Positions 1 through 14,100 of a stretch of 64,000 nucleotides of DNA are shown here, piece by piece. This DNA is from Antedon mediterranea. Taxonomy: Eukaryota; Echinodermata; Crinoidea; Comatulida; Antedonidae. The notes below the pieces were generated by a model, which ran no database searches, was not told where the DNA came from, and saw nothing but the letters and a program-made list of their open reading frames with translations. The translations under genes were made by a program, and so were the position numbers. Position 1 is the stretch's first letter; the number at the start of each line of letters is the position of its first letter. The stretch spans positions 10,737,001 through 10,801,000 of the forward strand of contig NC_092671.1 of assembly GCF_964355755.1 (NCBI RefSeq), given 5' to 3'.

Positions 1-669
1 CTGCTACTTAATGTATATTCTTCAGTTTTTCTTGGAGCCTGACTTATGAACATTGTCGATTCCATTGCAATGTTATCTCATTTTCATGATCCTATTAGGT
101 CTCTATTCATATAGGTTAATGTAGCAGGTATTCGTTCTTACTTCGGCGCCAAGCTTTCCCAAAATGCCAATTATGTTACCAAATTAGAAACGAGCCAAGA
201 AAATAGGAGGCCGTGATTTGAATTCAAATATATCCAACGAGCTCGTTGCAATATGTGATTTGTGTCGTGTTTGTTGTCAGATCGAAATTTTAAATCAAGA
301 TTTTAATTCTTAAAGCAGTATACAGTTACCGGTGACTAATTCAGTATAATCACACTTAATATGCTTCAATCGCATGTTAAAACTATCGTCATCTTAACTT
401 TCGTAAGGATAATCCTTTGAAATTCATCCATAAAAAATGCTTGCGTAACCATAATTTATGACCATTTCAAAACATAACTAACCAGGTAAATCAATAACAT
501 CAAGAAAACTTCTGTAACATTTAATGACATTCGTTCCGTTCCACCCCTCCACTAAACCCCTATTCTACTTTCACGTTCAACGAAAGTGTTCGTGAAAACT
601 GTTAATTGAGGATAATTCAAATACATGCATAAATATTATAATGGAGTAATATGTAATTTGAAATATACA
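1..669. other. Gene-free AT-rich flank
   Basis: I see no ORF, splice pattern or RNA gene here. The sequence is AT-rich and unremarkable up to the repeat that begins near 670. Confidence 0.5.
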
Positions 670-872
670 TAAAATTTTAATATTATAATAAAGTTACCAA
701 AATTAATATTTTGTAATATGTAGGCCTACGGTATAACACATTTTAATATTATAATAAAGTTATCAAAATTAATATTTTGTAATTATACATAGGCCTAACA
801 TATTTTAATATAATAAAGTTACCAAAATTAAACAAAAACAAAATTAATATTTTGTAATATGTAGGCCTACAG
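670..872. repeat. Short tandem repeat, three degenerate copies of about 75 bp
   Basis: Three successive blocks share ttttaatattataataaag, then a/ttcaaaattaatattttgtaat, and two of them end with tgtaggcctac. The third copy carries a small insertion (aaacaaaaac). No coding potential is visible. The next 570 bases (873-1439) hold no recognisable feature. Confidence 0.7.
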
Positions 873-1439
873 TTTGTAGCCTAGTATTTTGCTTTAGTTT
901 AGCATAAAGGAAATCATAAAAGGGCTCGTCCATAACATCGAGCCTTATGGGCTAGTCCAGCATTAATAGGTATTACGGAGAAACTAACTTACAATATTAT
1001 TATCTTACGTATTTAAATATATAAAAAAACTGAGTGCGTCTAAAATTAATTATAAAAGATATAATTTTGCTTTATATCCGAAATGTCTTTATTTCACATC
1101 TATTAGGATGGAGAGGATTAGACAGGTTGGCTTCAGACGATTAATTGCAAGATTACGTCTCTAACATAATTGAACATTATCATTAAAATAAACTACATTT
1201 TAATCCTTTTGGCATAGATACTGAGACAAATTTACAAAAGCGCGCCTACCATTCGTTTGCAAGATTTGCTTGGAAAACACATTGGTACGTTACAGCAGCA
1301 GGGCGAAGAATTACAGCTACAAACGATATTCTTGTCGATATTAATAATGGCGCCAAAAAGCAGACGATACATATTTTGTAGAAGAATTGATGGATCATCC
1401 GAACTGTTGCCTGTGATTGGCTACTAATTCCGTTTAAAA

Positions 1440-3860
1440 AAATTGGTAAATTTCGACCTTTTTTTTTCTCGATATAACTGGTTACTATAAAATAATTGAC
1501 ATGCGCAGAATACATTATTCGACTCTGCGCATGTTAAATATGATATAGTAACCAATTATGCAAAAAACTAAAAGGTTCGAAAATTTGGCAATTTTTAGGA
1601 AATTTCGCTGTAGACCTACTATACTAAAGAGATTTTTTTCAAAAAGTAGGCAAATTTCGACCTTTTCATATATATTTCGATATAACTGGTTAAAGCATAA
1701 TTGACATGCGCAGAACACGTTATTCGAAAATTTCCTTGTACTATAGCACAATTAACATGCGCAGAACCCATTAGTCGACTCTGCACATGTTTATTATGCT
1801 ATAGGAACCATTTATGTCAAAACTGGTTACATAGCACAGTTGACATGCGCAGAACCCATTATTCGCCTCTGCGCATGTTTATTATGCTATAGTAACCATT
1901 TATGTCAAAACTGGTTTACTGTAGTACTATTGACATGCGCAGAACCCATTATTCGTCTCTGCGCATGTTTATTATGCAATAGTAACCATTTATGTCAAAA
2001 AATAAAAGGGTCGAAAATCGGCCATTTTTTCGAAAATTTTCCTGTGCTATAGTACAGGGTTTTTTCAAAAAATGGACAATTTTCGACCTTTTTATTTTTC
2101 AATAAAACTTGTTCTATAGCACAATTGACATGCACAGAACCCATTATTCGCCTCTGCGCATGTTTATTAAGCTATAGTAACCATTTATGTCAAAACTGGT
2201 TACTGTAACACTATTGACATGCGCAGAACTTATTATTCGTCTCTGCGCATGTTTATTATGCAATAGAAACCATTTATGTCAAAAATAAAAGGGTTGAAAA
2301 TCGGCCATTTTTTGAAAATTGACATAAATGGTTACTATAGCACAATTAACATGCGCAGAAACCATTAGGGATTTTTCAAAAAAAGGCAAATTTTCGACCT
2401 TTTTCTTTTTCAATAAAACTGGTTACTATGGCACAATCAACATGCGCAGAACCCATTATTCGCCTCTGCGTATGTTTATTATGCTATAGTAACCATTTAT
2501 GTCAAAACTGGTTACTATAGCACAATTGACATGCGCAGAACCCATTAGTCGACTCTGCGGATTTTTATTATGCTATTAGTAACCATTTATGTCAAAACTG
2601 ATTACTGTAGCACTATTGACATGCACAGAACCCATTAATCGTCTCTGCGCATGTTTATTATGCAATAGAAACCATTTATGTCAAAAAATAAAATGGTGGA
2701 AAATCGGCAATTTTTCGAAAATTTCCCCGTACTATTGTACATGGATATTTCAAAAAATTGCAAATTTTCGACCTATTTATTTCGATAAAACTGGTTACTA
2801 TAGCACAATTAACATGCGCAGAACCCATTAGTCGCCTCTGCGCATGTTTATTATGCTATAGTAACCATTTATGTCAAAACTGGTTACTATAGCACAATTG
2901 ACATGTGCAGAACCCATTAGTCGACTCTGCACATGTTTATTATGCTATAGCAACCATTTATGTCAAAAGTAACCACTTTTGACATAAATATATATATAGC
3001 ATAAATATAGCATAATAAACATGCGCAGAGTCGATTAATGGGTTCTGCGCATGTCAATTGTGCAATAGTAACCATTTATGTCAAAAAATAAAAGGGTCGG
3101 AAATCGACCATTTTTCGAAAATTTCCCCTTTTTTACATAACTGGTTACTATATCATAATTAACATGCGCAGAGTCGAATAATGGGTTCTGCGCATTGTGC
3201 TATCATAACCACTTTTGACATAAATGGTTACTATAGCATAATTGACATGCGCAGAACCCATTATTCGACTCTGCGCATGTTAACTACGATATAGTAACCA
3301 GTTATGACAAAGGGACGAAAGTTGGCCTTTTTTAGAAAATTTTCCTGTACTAGGACTATAGTATAGGGATTTTTTCAAAAAATAGGCAAATTTCGAACTT
3401 TTTATTTTTCGATATAACTGGTTACTAAAGCATAATTGACATTATTCGACTTTGCGCATGTTAACTACGATATAGTAACCAGTTATGTCAAAAAATAAAA
3501 GGGACGAAAATTTCCCTATACTAGGTCTATAGTATATGGATTTTTTTCAAAAAATAGGCAAATTTCGAACTTTTTATTTTTCGATATAACTGGTTACTAA
3601 AGCATAATTGACATTATTCGACTTTGCGCATGTTAACTACGATATAGTAACCAGTTATGTCAAAAAATGAAAGGGACGAAAATTGGCCTTTTTTCGAAAA
3701 TTTCCCTGTACTAGGTCTATAGTATATGGATTTTTTCAAAAAATAGGCAAATTTCGAACTTTTTATTTTTAGATATAACTGGTTAGTAAAGCATAATTGA
3801 CATACGCAGAACACGTTATTTGACTCTGCGCATGCCATACATATGCAGAACACGTTATAT
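1440..3860. repeat. Cluster of interleaved palindromic repeats (two unit types)
   Basis: Two imperfect palindromes alternate many times. Type A (about 90 bp) has the arm ggttactatagcac, then aattgacatgcgcaga, a short centre such as acccattattcg, and the inverted arm tctgcgcatg...gctatagtaacc. Type B (about 130 bp) has the arm aaataaaagggtcgaaaat, a centre close to cctgtactatagtacagg, and the inverted arm attttcgacctttttattt. Copies vary in length and some lack one arm. The small ORFs seen here (cysteine/leucine-rich peptides repeated several times) come from the repeat and are not genes. The arrangement could come from a MITE that amplified in place; no transposase is present. Confidence 0.8.
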
Positions 3861-5149
3861 GATTCTATATATTTCATAAATTGACAAAATTCAAACCTTT
3901 CTATTTTCGACAAAAACTTACAACAAAACACAATCACATTGTGATGTTTATTTGACGTCCATGTTATTAACAAGAGAGCTACAAACCTTTTCAACCCAAT
4001 CAAAGTTGTCTTTAATATTGCTAAAGAACTGTAATACTTCAAAATGTTTAGTCTATAAACATTTATACCTATAATATCAAAATAACAGCATACGACGAAT
4101 TGATAATACAGTATATCATATTAACTCTCTATCCATACTATTTTAGTCTATTACAAGCTAGCTATATGCCTATTTAAAGAAACACAGTAGATGGAATAAA
4201 ATGGACACATTTTAAACATTAAAAAAACATAAATTTCTATTTATTAATAAAACGTGTGTCCTATTTAATATACATACAGCCGTCTGTTAAGACTGCCCTT
4301 TAAATTTAGAATTTAATTATATTTTTTCTAAAGTCTAAATTACAATGATAAGTATAAATAAATATTATTTTCTGCTTTGTAGTTTGTAAATCATCACAAT
4401 TGAGCTCTCAATAGCAAAGTTAAAAGCGATCTATTATTTTTAAAAATGTCTACAATTATCGAAAAAGGTATTAAATCACGGCCGTAAACTCCACACTAAT
4501 TGCACAGTGCTATTACTTTTCTCACTTTTAAAACAATAACTTTACTATTTTCTGTTAGTATTTTATAATTATTAAAAAAAATTTATTGTGAATCACATTC
4601 ACAGTAATTCTAATGTTAAAATAATGGTGTATAACCATATAAAACTTTATCAACCAAAATATAACTTTTATTTTAACTTTGGGCCTGCCCACAAATCAGT
4701 GCTGAAGCCACAAGAATTGAAGTTGTGCGGTGCGTCGTAAGAAAAGGAACAATTCCCCTGTGCAGGCCACAGAGGCCTCTGTCAAATGTGGTCAAGTTGA
4801 AACCCTACCAACCGTACCCTGGCCCTGCCAGTTATGTAAAACTCAGCACCCCAAGACATTTATTATATGTCTATCTACAAATTATTAATAATAATATAAA
4901 AAGATGATCAATATACAGTAACATAAATTACATGAAAATTCACAAATAGATTGTTCTGTACAAATTTGTCCAACAAAAGTATTATTTGCCTATTTTAAAA
5001 TACAGATTCATTTTTATATACAGTAAATTTTAAACTTGATCAATATACAAATATCAAATGTCCAGAGCTGCTTTAATGTCACACAATAAAAATATAACAA
5101 ATAAATGTTGTTGGAGTATTTCTTTCGTACACTTGTACTAGGCTTCAAT
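3861..5149. other. Intergenic DNA and 3' flank of the PSTPIP-type gene
   Basis: No gene is visible. On the minus strand a canonical AATAAA lies at 4859-4864, about 290 bases past the PSTPIP-type stop codon, and is a plausible poly(A) signal for that gene. Confidence 0.4.
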
Positions 5150-8100
5150 CTATAGTCTTGTACCTCCGTTTGTGTCAGTTACCAGTTCAGTGAGAATATA
5201 ACCTTTGGTACCACTTTCATTCTTTGCCAAAATGTAACCATTTTGTTCTCTTTCTATAACTGTTAACAGTTCACCTGCGCAAAGACTTAGTTCGCCTGGT
5301 CCCTGAAAACGAAATTAACAGAAATAAACACTCAAATGAAGGCAAATAAACAGCCTAAAACGTCTCACGGTATTTGGTGGTAGAATAAATTAGAATCCTT
5401 ATTAAGGGAACACCTTCAGGACCATTAATATCGGTTTATATTAGTGTCAAAACCTATGTTTCCCATTTTACAGGAAAGTATAACTAAATAGGGGTTCCTT
5501 AATGACTGTTTTAGACAACTTACAGTATGCTTAAGCTCTGTCAACACTATCAAAATTTATGTGACAAAAAAATGTGATGTGCCTATATACGATGTCATGT
5601 TACTACCATATTTGGCCACATAGTGTAGACAGAGCTTTAGTGTTCCTAAACATGCGAAGCTAGTGCATTACAAAATCCATTAAGCAAAAAACATAGTATT
5701 TCAACAAATATAAACATTAGTTTAAAGTTTAGTTAATACCTTTTTAAAGCTCTGTCTACACTCAAACTTTATATGAAAAAAAATGTGTGAAGTGCCCATA
5801 TATGGACATGATGATGTCACATCACTACCACATTTGTGTATATCACTACCATATTTGGGCACATCACACATTTTTTTGTCAAACTAGTTTGATAGTGTAG
5901 ATAGAGATTTATGGTATACCTACCTGTGCTTGGTAGTCCCTTTTTGCTTGAATATACTCACAAGGTAGATTTGGATTCACTGAAGCATACATGGGATCTA
6001 TATACGTCACATGAACGCAAGAATTACTATTGTTTTGTTGTTGCAAACATGTTATTCTTGTTAATTATTTAATACAGTATATTATTAACATTTTATTGTT
6101 AATATTCATAGCTCATTTTTGTTACTACTGTAGCACAAAGTAAACTAAAAAATAGGAAGTACAGTATTAATTATTTTGTTTATAAATTAATATTCTCTAA
6201 TGTAAATATTTTGATTGCATGAGTCGGATGGTGGAATCTTCCACTACCTCGAGGAAGAAAGGTTGTTGAGATTGTATACAGGGTTAGTAATAAAGCGAGC
6301 CATGAATATTTAAACTTGTATTTGCATCACATGATAGTGGTGTTAAAAATGACAAATGAGTCAATTATGCAAATCAACAGACAATTAGTAATGTGCCAAA
6401 CAGTGTATACTACCAATAGCTTAATGACCCATATAAGACAATTGAAAAGATGAAAACAATGGTTGTTGTCTTATCTTTCTGATTGGTTTAACCATGGAGA
6501 AATCAGTTAGCTGATTTCTCCATGGTTTAACTAACTGGGATGAGAGACACTTTATAAACCATAGAGGGCTCTATACTTTTTTTGGGGAGGTGTGTGTGTG
6601 TCAGTAAGCTATTGGTACTAACACTAGTATTATTTTTACAGTACTGTATTATTTTAACAATTTATTTCATACACATCCAACAGAAAGTACAGGCCCGTAG
6701 CCAAGGGGAGGGGGTTTTATGATTTGAGCAAATCCTCCAATTCTGGATTCAATTACAAGATGGATAAACTATATCTCATTTGTGTCACAAATCACAACCC
6801 TGGCACTAGGTCAGGATTGAACCCTGGCACTAGGTCAGGATTGAACCCTGGCCCTTGGGATTAAAAGGTAATAATGTTAAACATGCATCGAGCTACAGCT
6901 CTACTATCAATTCAACATCACAAATTGATTATTTGTGTACTATTTACCATCTATAGATCCATTTCGTGCAAGCAGTCCTCGTTGGATTGGAACAGGAGGC
7001 TGACCTGATGGCGGCGCTGGTCTGGGCATACGGCTACCGTTTGAGTTTCTTTGACGGTCTCGATAGTAACATTCGTAATTGATTGGAGCTACATGAAAAT
7101 ACAATTTTATTATGAAAAAAATTAGATTAGAAAAAGAGTGGCCAAGCGGTTAAGACAGTTGTACCGTAATTACGTAATCATAACATCGGCAAGGGTTCTC
7201 ACTCGCTCAATGGTTCTGGTGGTAGAACGAGTCTTCTCGGATAAGGACTATAAACTGTAGGTCCAGTTTACACATCTAGAACCTAGTACATCTTTCGAGA
7301 GGGGGTTACCCCGGTGTACTAGTACATCACAGCCACTGATCATAACTGGGCTCTATGGGAGACCTGTCTTTGACTGAAGAGGTTGCCTAGTATAAATAAA
7401 ATAAAATGATGTTCTTGTCTATTACCATGTGAAATGTTGCCAGCATAAAGCATCTTTGTTTTAAAAAAAAAAATAATTGAAAATGAACTCTATTTTCATG
7501 TCTCTTCTGTATATTTTAAAACATATCTGACGTCTAAAAGGGTTAAATTCTTCAATGGTAAAGGTTTGTTCCGACTAGAACACAAGTAATTTGACAGTGG
7601 ATGCATATTTTTTTATATTTACAATTAAAACAGTCTACATTGGTATGGTTGTATATGACAATTAAATCAATGTTACCAGGTTTTGCTGATCCTGTTCTTT
7701 TAGAATTGATAAATGAATCAATGTCTTCTTTATCACTGCATTTTTCTAATGAGTCCCGCATTCTTTCATAAAGCTGAAAAAGAAAGGAATTAAACTTACT
7801 AAATTTCCATGTGAACATTAAAACAATGTTAATACACAGAGCAATGCCAATATTAATAATAATGAATTGGAAAAAAGTCAATGATGTACCGGCCTTCGGA
7901 TGGGACTTTGTGATGTTCAACTTTACATATAGAAACTGTATCATCAGTTTACATACTATATTACTATACTGGTGATGGTATAAAAAGAACAATTTTGCTA
8001 TAAACACATGGTCTAGGTTACAATAAAGATATTTTATCAATCTTGAAGACATTTTCACATGCTAAATCATAAACATGGTTAGAGAAATCAACTACATTTT

Positions 8101-11100
8101 AAGCCTCAGGTATATTAAGCTCACACCCTTCTAACCATAATTGCACCTAATCTTATGCTTAACGAGAGTGGATTAAGTATGGTATAGAATACCTTGTCAT
8201 CTGTACAGCACTGTATTGATGCTACGTTGGTATATACCCACATACTGTTCCGTAAATATTTTATTCTGTCTTGTTCAAGTGCTTGTGTTTTCTGAATAAA
8301 GAAAACCAAATGTCATAATTAGTTAAAGCTCAGCAAGCTAGATCCTAAGGGTACATACTACTACATACCTTTACCATCAAATTGAATGGACAAAAAGTAT
8401 CAACAATAATTTGTGTGATTGATACTGCAATTGTGTACTTCCAAAACACTGTCAAAGGTGTCTGGAACAATTAACCAATCAATACTGAGAGAATTACATC
8501 ATCTCACCCCTACCTCCAAACACCCACTCTTCATATCATGTATACCTACATGCTTAGTTAGTTTAGTTTTTTTATTAGTTTTCCACAAATAATACATATA
8601 TTTTCTTAATAAATATTTATAAATGTGGATGGTGGTCACAATAAGTCTAGATGTAAGCAGAGACCACCATTAACAAAATAGAAAAACATTACAATAAGAT
8701 TACTGAACAATAATTACATAGAAACATAAAGATAAAATAGTTTTTGACATATATGTGGCTGTACATGTAATAATTCAGCTGAGAAGGGTAATCCTTTAGT
8801 TTTAAAACCCAATAAGTTGGTGATGTTTAGTGTGGAAAGTATAAATGTTGTGTGATACAACATGCATGACCCTTCCTCCCCTCCACTCTGTCGTCATTTA
8901 GGGGTCCCATTCATGCGGGTTAATAATTAAAGTAGTCTTACTACACAGAATGTCGCCATTTGCTTCTCCCAATCTTTTCTAGTGACCTCCAGAGCATCTA
9001 CTGCAGCTTTATATTGGTCATCTGAAAGGATCAATTTTACTTCAAGTTATGAAACTTTGTGAAATGTACATTGAATAAACTTGACATAAAACACCAAAGC
9101 ACCAAGGACTGGCAAGAGTGAAAAGTGGTTTATTTCCCATGACAAAGATAATATGCTCACACAAATAAAGCTTTGAAACGGATCTATAAACGGTCTTAGC
9201 GCTTAGCCGGCTATAATTTGTGACGTAGCAAGTAGTCTTTATTATATATATATATATTTGCTATACTGCGGTCTAACCTGTAAATGGTCTTTAAAATTAA
9301 AGCCTACTTGAAGGAGTCTTAAAACAGTCTTAAACCTCTCTTTTTATTGCTTTTACGTATTATTTTTCGTCAAAGACAACCACTTAAACAAGTTTTAAGT
9401 GTTAAACCAAATAATAACGGTGATTTTATTCTTATATAGGCCTAGAATAGATTTTCTTGCATAGAAATGTACATACTGTTATGATTGAGAATTTAACAAG
9501 CGTGACGAACATTACCTTATTTGTTGGTATTCTACACGCAAAGTACGCCCTCAATTTGTTACTTTACGCGGTCTTATCTAAGACTGTTTTATAGCAATGG
9601 TCTACAGGGTGGCTTTAGTAAGACCATCTATCTGATAAAGCTGACTTTAATCTGTTTTATAGCAATCCGCCCAAGGAGTTAAACAATCTTAGAGGATTTG
9701 AACCCAAGACCCAGGGATTGGTATCCAAGCATCCAAACCACCAACTTCCCCTCAATATATATCATTGTCTGTAATTTATTAAATTATAAATATTTCTATT
9801 GTTTTGTACACAAACCTGCAATTTCTGCATATGATCGCGTCTTATCTTTTTTATTTGTTAGTTTTTCAATTTCCTTAGCATTTGGCGATTGTCTGGCTCT
9901 AAATGCTGATTCCTCAGCCTGATCGGCTTCTTTGCACTTTGATTCATAATTCTTCTTGCTCTACAAAAGAATATCTTTACAATAATATCTCAGTATTAAA
10001 AGCTTGCCAATTCTAAATGATCTTTACTTTAATGTCTCTGACAATCAAGGTTTAGGTAAGTAAATCTGAGGGACACTTTCTTGTGTAACAAAACCAAAAA
10101 GTCAATAAATGTTTTAACACTACAGTCAACTTTTATTCAAGGGACATCCCTATCAAAGGGCCCTTTTGTTGGTTGTTCTACTTTAGATACACACATTCTA
10201 AAGCACACCCTCTATAGTAAATGATATCACACACAAATTAAAAATTACGAAAAAAAAACACCTTACATTTATCACCCTACTGTAGGAATCTTTTTTTTGC
10301 GATTGCATCTTCTTGACAAGCTCTTCTTCCCGCTTTCGTACCTCACGTTGCGTTTCACGAAATTCTTCAACCTTCTTTGCTTCTTCTAATAATCGCTGAT
10401 GCATGTTATTGTGAGAATTTCCAATTGTTTCTGTTTGTGCTATGACCTCATCAATTGATCTCCGTAATGTACTGCAAGAAATTAGAAAAGAAGGAAGTGT
10501 TGTAGGTGTTCAGGAATGATACATATTTATTTTCATGAATAAAGTGTAATTTCACACATAACAAATTGATATGCTCTCAAATTTCATAATGTTAATTCAT
10601 GAGGTGGGATCTAAGGGATGCTTTTTTATACACATATATATTGTAAATTTACAGGCATAAAAGAACTCTTAACCACTGTGCTGTACTGTAAATTAATAAA
10701 AGTCCTCCCACACCCCCCCCCCCCCCCCAACCAAAATTCAAATTGGAAACTTCTGCTTGACATCGAATTGTTCTCCTCTTAAATACAATACAAAAAAGTC
10801 TATAAATGTGTATGTTCACAAAAATAGGGAGTGCCTAAACACACAAGAAATGGTTGTTTGCAATTGGTTGTTAAATATGGTACTTTTAAAATCATTTGCC
10901 ATCTATCTATGAAGGGCCTATCAGAGCACAGCAAAGTGCAAAAAAAATGAGGAATTTCTAAGAATTAACTAATTTAAAATATGTATATCTACAAACGGTC
11001 ATAAAAAAACTGTACAGTTTGGTAGCATATTTCATTCTGAAACCATTTCCTGTTTATATTTCAATGCATTATTGTGAAATTTATAATTAAGCACAAAAAA

Positions 11101-14100
11101 GAGCCAATCATTGTGAAACTAACAGTACAGTAGATGTTGTTTGATTAAAAACAATAATATGGAAACTAGACTTGTTTCAATTTACAGTGATTACTCCAAC
11201 AAGATAGATAAGATAATCAAGATGATTACAAACCCATCAATTTCCTCCTTAAATGTTAATTTTTTAGTTAATCGTATTAAGGTTTGAGCGTAGAGTTCTT
11301 CAGCCTTTGCCCTGAAATGCAATAATTTTAACATTGTTACCACCACAAGAAAAAAATAATTCCAAAAATATTTACTTAATAATAATTGTAATAAGTAATG
11401 TACAATGGTTAAAAAAACAAATAGACTTTAGTCTTAATTGTACTGTAAACAGCAAAATGAGGAAACACTGGTCCAAGTAAGAGACTCCTTGATTGGTCTA
11501 TGTGCTGCAAGTGGCCATTAATCGAAATGTGTAGACACTGGTCCAAATAAAGCGGACACTTGTATAGCTATTAAATAAATTTAAAGTATAAACAATAAAA
11601 TTGTACATTACCTTTCTTTTAAAAACTTTTCATATTCTTTACAAGCTTCTCTGCCATCGTGAAGTCGTTTCATTATTATGTCAAAACCCACAGTACTGTT
11701 AAACTCCACCTCCTAACAAATATAATATATTACATAATAATATAATAAAATAACAGCAGAACCTTAAACACCTGTCTACACTAATAAACTTTATGTGACA
11801 ACAAAATGTGATATGGACATGAGGACTACCATATTTGGGCAAATAACACATTTTTTGTCAAACTAGTTTGATAGTGTAGACAGAGCTTTACATATACAGT
11901 AACGTATGAAAACAACATTGTCATCTTAATAACAGATCTAAAAAAACATTATTTTAAAATAGAATTTATATACGATCAGAGGTTTTATGCTGTTGCATCA
12001 AAGATGTTTACAGTATTGGTTTATTCATACATACGTATAACACAATGTCTATAGGAATACCGTGTTGCCTCAAACAAATTATTTCTATATATATTGAAAT
12101 GTACTGTACACATTGTATTGATAAAGTACTTTCTTCGTAGTGGTGCATTGTACTACATTTATATACATTTGTATACAATAACCAGTAAAAGTGGATTCAA
12201 ATGTATTTTCAGGAAGTTATTCTCAATATTATAAATCATTGAACCATTCCAGGAATACTGTAGTTAATATAAAACTGGTGCATTTCTTATTAAAGCTGAA
12301 ATAATTCATTCTAAAAATACTATATAAAGATATATAGTAGTACATTTGTTTTTTCAATCAACATCCGACACTTACATAATGGAGAATAGGCCTAAACACA
12401 ATGAAAACAAAAAGAAGATAAATTTAAAAGGTTAAATGTAAATAAATGAATTAAACCATCTACAGTAGGTAATAAACTAATAAATCAATTTTGAAGAATA
12501 TGAAATCTAGAGATTTAGTAAATGTCCGATGACTCTAAGTTGTTAGATTTTTTTTCTTTTAAAGATTTGTTCAGCGGGAACCACTGTTAGTATGCTAACT
12601 TTGATTGATATACGCATTTAGACTAGAGGCGGCTTTGTCCCGACAAACATTTAGGTCCGTTGTAATCAAGTAAAATCAAATAAGCGTAGTATTTTTGTAT
12701 GACTGTATGCTACAGGATGGATTTCTACCCTCTCACCAAAACCAATACAATGGTCTAGGTATACTCGATATATTGTTTTATCAACATATAGGATTAAAAC
12801 TGTTAGTAATCTTATCAGATACAGTAGGTAGAGTTTTAAGGACGTAACAGTATGCTAATCACAATAAAAGGATGCATTGTTATTCCACATAATTGACTCT
12901 AAATGTTTGTTTTATCATTTGACATTCAGAAATTAATTTTCATTTCATTTCCTTCAAGTCAAGAATACTTAGCTCAGGATATTAATTGTTAAAAGACATT
13001 ATTAATTGTACTAAATGAGAGATGAGGCGGTAGATATACAATTTACAACATTTAACTGTACATCAGTAATTTTTTTTAAAGTTGGCTATCTTGTTAAATA
13101 TTAAAAAATGTAATCCATCCATTTCTGATGGAATACATCAATCAGATTCATATATTAAATATCACTAATACAGTTGTATAAGTGTTAATTAACGATTTTT
13201 TAGCTGAATACACTCAGCAAAGGATATAAAGATCTATCAGTATTATCTGGCAGCGGCAAGAATGTATTATTTTTCGTTTGACCATTGTAACATAATAATA
13301 CAAATTTGCAAATAGTTTTCAATTATACCACAGTTTGTATTAAAAACTATTGAAAGTAAAACTGAAAGTTTTGATTAGAATCACACATCATCATCGGCGA
13401 CAACTTTAAGTTGCACTTGCATTTCACTTCTATTTTCTGGATAAATTCAATCAATGGTCCACTGATATTATATATAATTTGAAAGGCAAATTACTGAAAA
13501 TAATGACAATGCTGTGGCTGGATCTCAATGGAGCTATACAAAATAAAATAAGCAAAAAGATGAATGAAAACAATAAGTAAAACAGCCAGAAAATGAACAC
13601 CTTAGCCCAGGGAGTTGTAAACAACTCCCTGCTTAGCCCTTCATCAGTGCAAGTGGTATGAATGATATAACAAGAACCTATAATTTACAACCCAGAATAA
13701 TAATACCATAATTACAGAATTTTAATATTTACATTTCCCATATTCTGTTGTTTTATAGTAGTAAAGATGACTACAGTCATAGTATTAGTTGTTGCTTTTG
13801 TTTAACAGTAAATATAGATTTTTAAATATGGGAAGCAAAACCATTTAATCTTAATTGCGTAGCAGAACATGTAAAAGGGGATTGGCAGAGGAAAACCAGG
13901 GCTTCCTGTCCAGAATCCTGGAGTTTTAAACCCCATTATATATATATATATGTATATATCATACATCACATGGCCATTGATTTCTTTTTTAATGTATTAA
14001 AAAAGAAATCGCATTTCATTTTACCACAATTATCATTTACAGTTGGATGAAAATTAAATACAGGTAGTATTTGTTTTGAGTTTAGTTTAAATATTAACCT

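Noticed and set aside
1701-2831. Several overlapping cysteine-rich ORFs with repeated LCACLLC-type peptides.
   Set aside because: They translate the palindromic repeat array and change with each repeat copy; no start or splice support.
7552-8058. A 168-codon minus ORF.
   Set aside because: Only 7677-7773 is coding (exon 8 of the PSTPIP-type gene); the rest is intron read-through.
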